In this document: positions 6,153-9,736 of the stretch, in pieces
Position numbering within the stretch: the first letter of the stretch is position 1
Layout: each line of letters starts with the position of its first letter
Source of the DNA: Acidobacteriaceae bacterium
GTDB lineage: Bacteria; Acidobacteriota; Terriglobia; Terriglobales; Acidobacteriaceae
NCBI GenBank assembly: GCA_030040115.1
Contig: JASHUH010000096.1
Location: 1-9,736 of the forward strand
DNA length: 9,736 nucleotides
Direction of reading: 5' to 3'
The notes under the pieces: generated by a model
What the model was told of the DNA's origin: nothing
What the model saw: only the letters and a program-made list of their open reading frames with translations
Database searches by the model: none
Translations under genes and position numbers: made by a program

Positions 6153-7286
6153 ATGGGGAATTCGTTATCGCTATCGGGATTTGCGTTCAAGAACCTCCGG
6201 CGGCGGCGGCTCAGGACTTTGCTCACGCTGGGCGGCATTGGCATGGGGGTGGGCGCATTTGTGGGCCTGGTGGGATTTTCGAGCGCGTTTGCGCAGCAAT
6301 GGCGGCGTATTTACTCGAGCAGCGGCACGGACATCGCGGTGATTCGCGGGAGTTTTCTGAATAGTTCGCTGGACGAGAGCGCGGCGGCCAAGCTGCGGAG
6401 CTTGCCGGTGGTGGCGCAGGCCTCGCCCACGATTTTCAACCTGATGGACCTGACGCCGGACGTGAATGCGCTGGTGTACGGCTGGAAAGCCAACGCGTTT
6501 CAATTCGATTCGCTCGAAATTCTCTCGGGGCGACGCTTCAGGGATGGCCGGTCCGAAGTGATGCTGGGCGATGTGCTGGCGCAGGACCTGAAGAAGAAGC
6601 CGGGCGACACGATGGAAATTCAGGGATCGCGGTTCAGAGTGGTGGCGATCTATCATGGCGCTTCGGCGCTGGAAGCGGACGCGCTGGTGATGCCTGTGGA
6701 CCAGTTGCAACAGCTCAGCAGCATGCAGGGCGAAGTGTCGACGGTGGATCTGCGGCTGCGCCCGGCGCCGCGGGGAGAATCAGAAGAGCACTACGTGAAG
6801 CAGGCGCAGGCCGAGATCGAAGCCGCGCTGCCAGGCGTCCGCGCCGTGCCGGCGGCGGAGCGCGCCAGCGACAATCAATTTGTGAAGCTGGCCGACGCAT
6901 CGGCGTGGGGCACCTCGTCGCTGGCCTTGCTGATCGGGATTGTGGGGATTGCCAACACCATGGTGATGTCGGTGTACGAGCGGACGCGGGAGATCGGGAC
7001 GTTGCGCGCTTTGGGATGGAAACGCGCGCAGATCCTGGCGCTGATTGAGCTGGAAGCAGCGGCGCTGGGGCTGGGAGGGGGAATATTGGGGATTGGTCTG
7101 GGGTGGGGAGCTTTGCGGTTGCTGGCGACGTTGCCGAAAACGGCAAGCCTGGTTTCGGCGTCGCTGGGGTGGGCGGTGGCTGCCGAGGCGCTGGGCATCG
7201 CGGTGCTGGCGGGGCTGATTGCCGGAGCGTTGCCGGCATGGCGCGCGGGACGGTTGAGCCCGGTGAATGCGCTGCGACACGGATAG
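6153..7286 (+). CDS. MacB/FtsX-type ABC transporter permease
   Basis: A 377-residue inner-membrane protein with the four-helix layout of MacB and LolC-like permeases. A cytoplasmic FAFKNLRRRRLRTLLT leads into TM1 (about 22-45). A periplasmic domain follows (about 46-250, with YGWKANAF and GRRFRDGRSEVMLGD typical of MacB_PCD). TM2 (253-275) contains IGIVGIANTMVMSV, the coupling segment YERTREIGTLRALGWKRAQI follows, then TM3 (300-325) and TM4 (339-362). The C-terminus PAWRAGRLSPVNALRHG is a family hallmark. These permeases use ATP hydrolysis by a separate or fused ATPase to drive mechanotransmission, lipoprotein release or efflux. No ATP-binding domain is fused here and none is adjacent. The frame opens at 6096, but the sequence before MGNSLSLSGF looks non-coding, so I prefer 6153; neither start has a strong ribosome site. 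Substrate unknown. Confidence 0.92.
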   Translation: MGNSLSLSGFAFKNLRRRRLRTLLTLGGIGMGVGAFVGLVGFSSAFAQQWRRIYSSSGTDIAVIRGSFLNSSLDESAAAKLRSLPVVAQASPTIFNLMDLTPDVNALVYGWKANAFQFDSLEILSGRRFRDGRSEVMLGDVLAQDLKKKPGDTMEIQGSRFRVVAIYHGASALEADALVMPVDQLQQLSSMQGEVSTVDLRLRPAPRGESEEHYVKQAQAEIEAALPGVRAVPAAERASDNQFVKLADASAWGTSSLALLIGIVGIANTMVMSVYERTREIGTLRALGWKRAQILALIELEAAALGLGGGILGIGLGWGALRLLATLPKTASLVSASLGWAVAAEALGIAVLAGLIAGALPAWRAGRLSPVNALRHG

Positions 7287-7447
7287 AGGGGTCGGACACC
7301 CGCTGGGGCAAGCGCACGGGATGGGGCGTGCTCACTGCCGGGGCCTTTTCTGGAGCGATCCGGAGCTTGGTCCGCGATTCAGGGGCGTGCCAAAGGGCTT
7401 TCATTGACGCGCCTGGGTGGAAGATTCACTGGATCAGGTGAATTAGC

Positions 7448-7475
7448 GGCACGACTGAAGTCGCGCCCTTTCAAA
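7448..7475. repeat. Short palindromic repeat related to the hairpin at 5683-5706
   Basis: GGCACGACT (7448-7456) pairs with AGTCGCGCC (7459-7467) with one mismatch and a two-base centre, followed by CTTTCAAA. The core CTGAAGTC (7455-7462) and the tail CCCTTTCAAA match the third hairpin at 5686-5706, where CTGAAGTC is followed by AGCACCCTTCAAA. A second imperfect palindrome, TTCAC ... GTGAA (7425-7442), lies just upstream. The element is in the 219-base spacer between the permease and the glycosyltransferase, which otherwise holds nothing I recognise. Confidence 0.6.
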
Positions 7476-7505
7476 AACAAGAATTAGCCAAGAACCGAAC
7501 CGGGC

Positions 7506-8768
7506 ATGGCGAAATTGGGGGCATTTTGTTTTCCCGCCACCGGTCATCTGAACCCGATGACCGCGCTGGCGCGTTCCCTGCAATTGAGAGGTCACGAGGT
7601 AACGATCTTCGGCATTGCGGACACTGAAGCGCGGGTGCGCGCCGCGGGGATCGGTTTTTATGGAATTGGGGGGAGAGATTATCCGTGCGGCGCTCTCACG
7701 AAGCTGGATGCACGGATGGCGCGGTCAAAAGGGCTGGGGACGCTGCGATTGACGCTGGGACGGGTGGGGAAAGCGGCGGGGATGGTGCTGCGCGAGGGGC
7801 CGGAGGCGGTGCGGGCGGCCGGCGTGGAAGCGCTGCTGGTGGACGAGGTGGAGTTTGCGGGAAGCGTAGCGGACCGGTTGGGCCTGCCGTGGGTTTCGAT
7901 CGCGCTGATTCCACCCTTCGTTCCGTATGACCGCTATCCACCTTTCTGGTTCGGTTGGGGTCCGGGCCAGGGCCGGCTGAGACGTTTCCGGAATCGATTA
8001 GGGATCCTGTTGCTTTCGGGGATGGCGGCGCCGGTATTCAGGGAAGTGAACCGGCAACGCCGCGCATGGGGGCTGAAACCCTTCCGGCGGCCGGAGGACG
8101 CGCTGTCGCCGCTGATGCAGATTACGCAATTGCCCGAAGCGCTGGAATTCGTAATTGCCGGCGAGAGGCCGGCGAGGCTCTATTATACCGGGCCTTTCGT
8201 CCACGCTCAGCAACGGCCGGCGGTGGAGTTTCCCTGGGAACGGCTGGATGGAAGGCCGCTCATCTATGCGTCGCTGGGGACCCTTCAGAATGGCTCGGTA
8301 GCGATCTTCAGAATCATTGCCAAAGCCTGCGCCGGCCTGGACGCGCAATTAGTGATTGCGCTGGGGGGCGGGCTGGATGCGGCCAGGCTGGGGAATCTCG
8401 AGGGCGATCCGGTGGTGACGGCGTTTGCTCCGCAACTGGAAATTCTGAAGCGGGCCGCGCTGGTGATCACGCACGCCGGGATCAACACGGTGCTGGAATC
8501 GATGGCGGAAGGCGTACCGCTGGTTGCCGTGCCGCTGGGCAACGATCAACCGGGGATGGCGGCGCGGGTGAAAGCCCGCGGCGCCGGGGTGGTGGTTCCG
8601 TGGCGCGGGCTTAACGCGGCAAGGTTGCGCCATGCTGTGCTGCGGGTGTTACAGGAGCCCGGATACCGCGAGGCGGCGCAGGCGGTGCAGAGGAGCATCC
8701 TGCAGATGGATGGGCCGGGGCGCGCGGCGGAGCTGATTGAAGAGGCGCTGCAACTGGGCGGGCGTTGA
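7506..8768 (+). CDS. GT1-family glycosyltransferase (MGT/CrtX-like, GT-B fold)
   Basis: A 420-residue cytoplasmic or membrane-associated enzyme that should transfer a sugar from a nucleotide donor to a small or lipophilic acceptor. The N-terminal half has GHLNPMTALARSLQLRGHEV (13-32), where His14 occupies the catalytic-base position of GT1 enzymes, and DEVEFAGSVADRLGLPWV (113-130), a typical acceptor-domain strand. The C-terminal donor half has PLIYASLGT (251-259), FAPQLEILKRAALVITHAG (307-325), NTVLESMAEGVPLVAVPLGNDQPGMAARV (327-355), which is the UDP-sugar binding block, and a final GxGVVV. The opening GHLNPM...GIGGRDYPCGAL recalls zeaxanthin glucosyltransferase CrtX and relatives, but no carotenoid or polyketide gene is present in the window. 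The start MAKLGAFCFPATGHLNP is natural for the family although its ribosome site is weak. The gene ends 29 bases from the convergent amidohydrolase. Confidence 0.92.
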   Translation: MAKLGAFCFPATGHLNPMTALARSLQLRGHEVTIFGIADTEARVRAAGIGFYGIGGRDYPCGALTKLDARMARSKGLGTLRLTLGRVGKAAGMVLREGPEAVRAAGVEALLVDEVEFAGSVADRLGLPWVSIALIPPFVPYDRYPPFWFGWGPGQGRLRRFRNRLGILLLSGMAAPVFREVNRQRRAWGLKPFRRPEDALSPLMQITQLPEALEFVIAGERPARLYYTGPFVHAQQRPAVEFPWERLDGRPLIYASLGTLQNGSVAIFRIIAKACAGLDAQLVIALGGGLDAARLGNLEGDPVVTAFAPQLEILKRAALVITHAGINTVLESMAEGVPLVAVPLGNDQPGMAARVKARGAGVVVPWRGLNAARLRHAVLRVLQEPGYREAAQAVQRSILQMDGPGRAAELIEEALQLGGR

Positions 8769-8797
8769 TGGCGAGGTTGGCTGCCGGGGCGGGAGGG

Positions 8798-9736
8798 TTA
8801 GGCGCGTTGCGTCGGGATGTTGAGCAGGCGTTCCGCGTTCTGGTGGGCGATTTTGCGCATATCGGCAGGACTGAGGGGAAGGGAATCGAGAAAACGGCGC
8901 CCGACTTCGGTGGGGCTGAACGGGTAATCGACGGAAAAGAGAATGCGGTCCGCGCCCATCACCTCAAGAGCGCACAGGAGGGGCGGGAGGGTGAAGTAAC
9001 CGCTGGTAGTGATGTGGAAGTGGTGGTGAAAATACTCAGCAAAGGGCCGGTGGAGTTGGTGGAGGCTGCGGGTGAGGACGGAGTGAGCGCGAGTCAACGA
9101 AAAGGGAAGATTTTCGCCCATGTGGCCGATGATCATGCATAGGTTGGGGAAGCGGTCAAACAGACCGGAGCCGATGAGACGCAGGCAGTGCAGCCCGGTT
9201 TCAGTGTGCCAGCCCCAGCCGGCGGTGGAAAGCAGGAAGGCGAAGTCCTCAGGCAGGCCGCTGAAGTAGGCCTGATGGACGGCCGCGGGTGGAGGCGCGG
9301 GATGCAGGTAGATGGGGGCGTTGAGGCTCTGCGCCGCCTCAAAAAAAGGGGTGAAGCGGGGATGGTCGAGAAACAGGCCGCCGGATGCGCCGTTGACCAT
9401 GACGCCTTTGAAGCCGAGTTGGCGGATGCAGCGCTCCAATTCGCGGGCTGCGGTTTCCGGCTCGCGGAGGTCGAGCGTAGCGAAGGCGGCGAAACGGCGA
9501 GGGTGCGCCGCGACGGCTGCGGCCATGGCGTCGTTGGCTTCGCGGGCGAGGGCGATGGCGATTGCGGTGTCGAGGCGGTCCATATCGCCAGCGGCGAGCG
9601 AAAGCACCTGCATGTCGATGCCGGCTGCGTCCATATCGGCGATGCGGCCCTCGCCGAGGTCGAGCAATTTGGCGCGAATGGAGCGGAAGTAGGCGGAGGC
9701 GGCGTCGCGCCGGCTGTGGGCGTCGGTGGCTTGAAG
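8798..9736 (-). CDS. Amidohydrolase-2 family protein (ACMSD / dihydroxybenzoate decarboxylase type), N-terminus outside window
   Basis: The 312 visible residues belong to a metal-dependent TIM-barrel family whose members decarboxylate or hydrolyse aromatic and related acids. The frame has no stop up to base 9736, and the stretch before the first internal start codon (AYFRSIRAK, then LLDLGEGRIADMDAAGID) reads as family sequence, so the true start is beyond the window. Visible landmarks are the block DMDAAGIDMQVLSL, the metal His in YLHPAPPP (codon 9304-9302), the His in IIGHMGENLPF (codon 9124-9122), the metal-site Asp in ILFSVDYPF (codon 8929-8927) and the C-terminal NAERLLNIP. The N-terminal HxH metal motif is not in view. 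The GHMGE and SVDYPF blocks favour the resorcylate/dihydroxybenzoate decarboxylase branch, but the substrate is not determinable. It converges on the glycosyltransferase, with no clear terminator in the 29-base gap. Confidence 0.9.
   Translation of the reverse strand, partial: LQATDAHSRRDAASAYFRSIRAKLLDLGEGRIADMDAAGIDMQVLSLAAGDMDRLDTAIAIALAREANDAMAAAVAAHPRRFAAFATLDLREPETAARELERCIRQLGFKGVMVNGASGGLFLDHPRFTPFFEAAQSLNAPIYLHPAPPPAAVHQAYFSGLPEDFAFLLSTAGWGWHTETGLHCLRLIGSGLFDRFPNLCMIIGHMGENLPFSLTRAHSVLTRSLHQLHRPFAEYFHHHFHITTSGYFTLPPLLCALEVMGADRILFSVDYPFSPTEVGRRFLDSLPLSPADMRKIAHQNAERLLNIPTQRA

Noticed and set aside
8765..9142. Plus-strand frame overlapping the glycosyltransferase stop in an apparent stop-start overlap
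   Set aside because: It is antisense to the amidohydrolase, whose metal-site motifs are clear; the product shows no known domain.
1..9736. CRISPR array, tRNA, transposase or phage signature
   Set aside because: No regularly spaced direct repeats, cloverleaf, or DDE/integrase-like motif was found when reading both strands.

Overview
This is a high-GC chromosomal window with densely packed, ordinary bacterial genes. The repeat-like hairpins around 5619-5706 and 7448-7475 have the look of the dispersed 'GGGGC(T/C)AAAGCCC ... GGGCTGAAG' elements I associate with Acidobacteriota genomes. The protein families (a methyltransferase with the FDxxFGVxTSG N-terminus, MacB-like permeases, secreted GH18) fit the same phylum. 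The assignment is an inference from recall, not from a search. I see no rRNA, tRNA, CRISPR array, transposase, phage gene or origin.

Left two thirds (1-5476), all on the minus strand. In transcription order the genes are a class II fructose-bisphosphate aldolase (fba, 5476-4424), a secreted GH18 chitinase-like hydrolase (4311-2965), a TauE/SafE permease (2902-2060) followed almost at once by a small DUF1634 membrane protein (2054-1689), a class I SAM methyltransferase (1655-780) and a PfkB sugar kinase cut by the window edge (702 to beyond 1). Spacers are 112, 62, 5, 33 and 77 bases, so the six genes could form one long transcription unit, although a weak hairpin follows fba. The two sugar-phosphate enzymes suit a heterotroph using fructose. 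The hydrolase would supply breakdown of chitin-like or peptidoglycan-like polymers. The TauE/DUF1634 pair probably acts as one membrane transport unit.

Middle (5477-6152): a gene-free divergent region between fba and the next gene. It holds a cluster of hairpins (the putative dispersed repeat), one plausible sigma70-like promoter and at most a doubtful short ORF.

Right third: on the plus strand, a MacB/FtsX-type ABC transporter permease (6153-7286) with no adjacent ATPase, a 219-base spacer holding a second repeat hairpin, and a GT1-family glycosyltransferase resembling CrtX and macrolide-type enzymes (7506-8768). Convergent to it on the minus strand is an amidohydrolase-2 family protein (ACMSD/dihydroxybenzoate decarboxylase type) whose N-terminus lies outside the window (8798 to beyond 9736).

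I did not find a convincing new biological system. The observations most worth following are the pair of related hairpin repeats, the six-gene minus-strand array, the permease without an ATPase, and the glycosyltransferase outside a pigment or antibiotic cluster.
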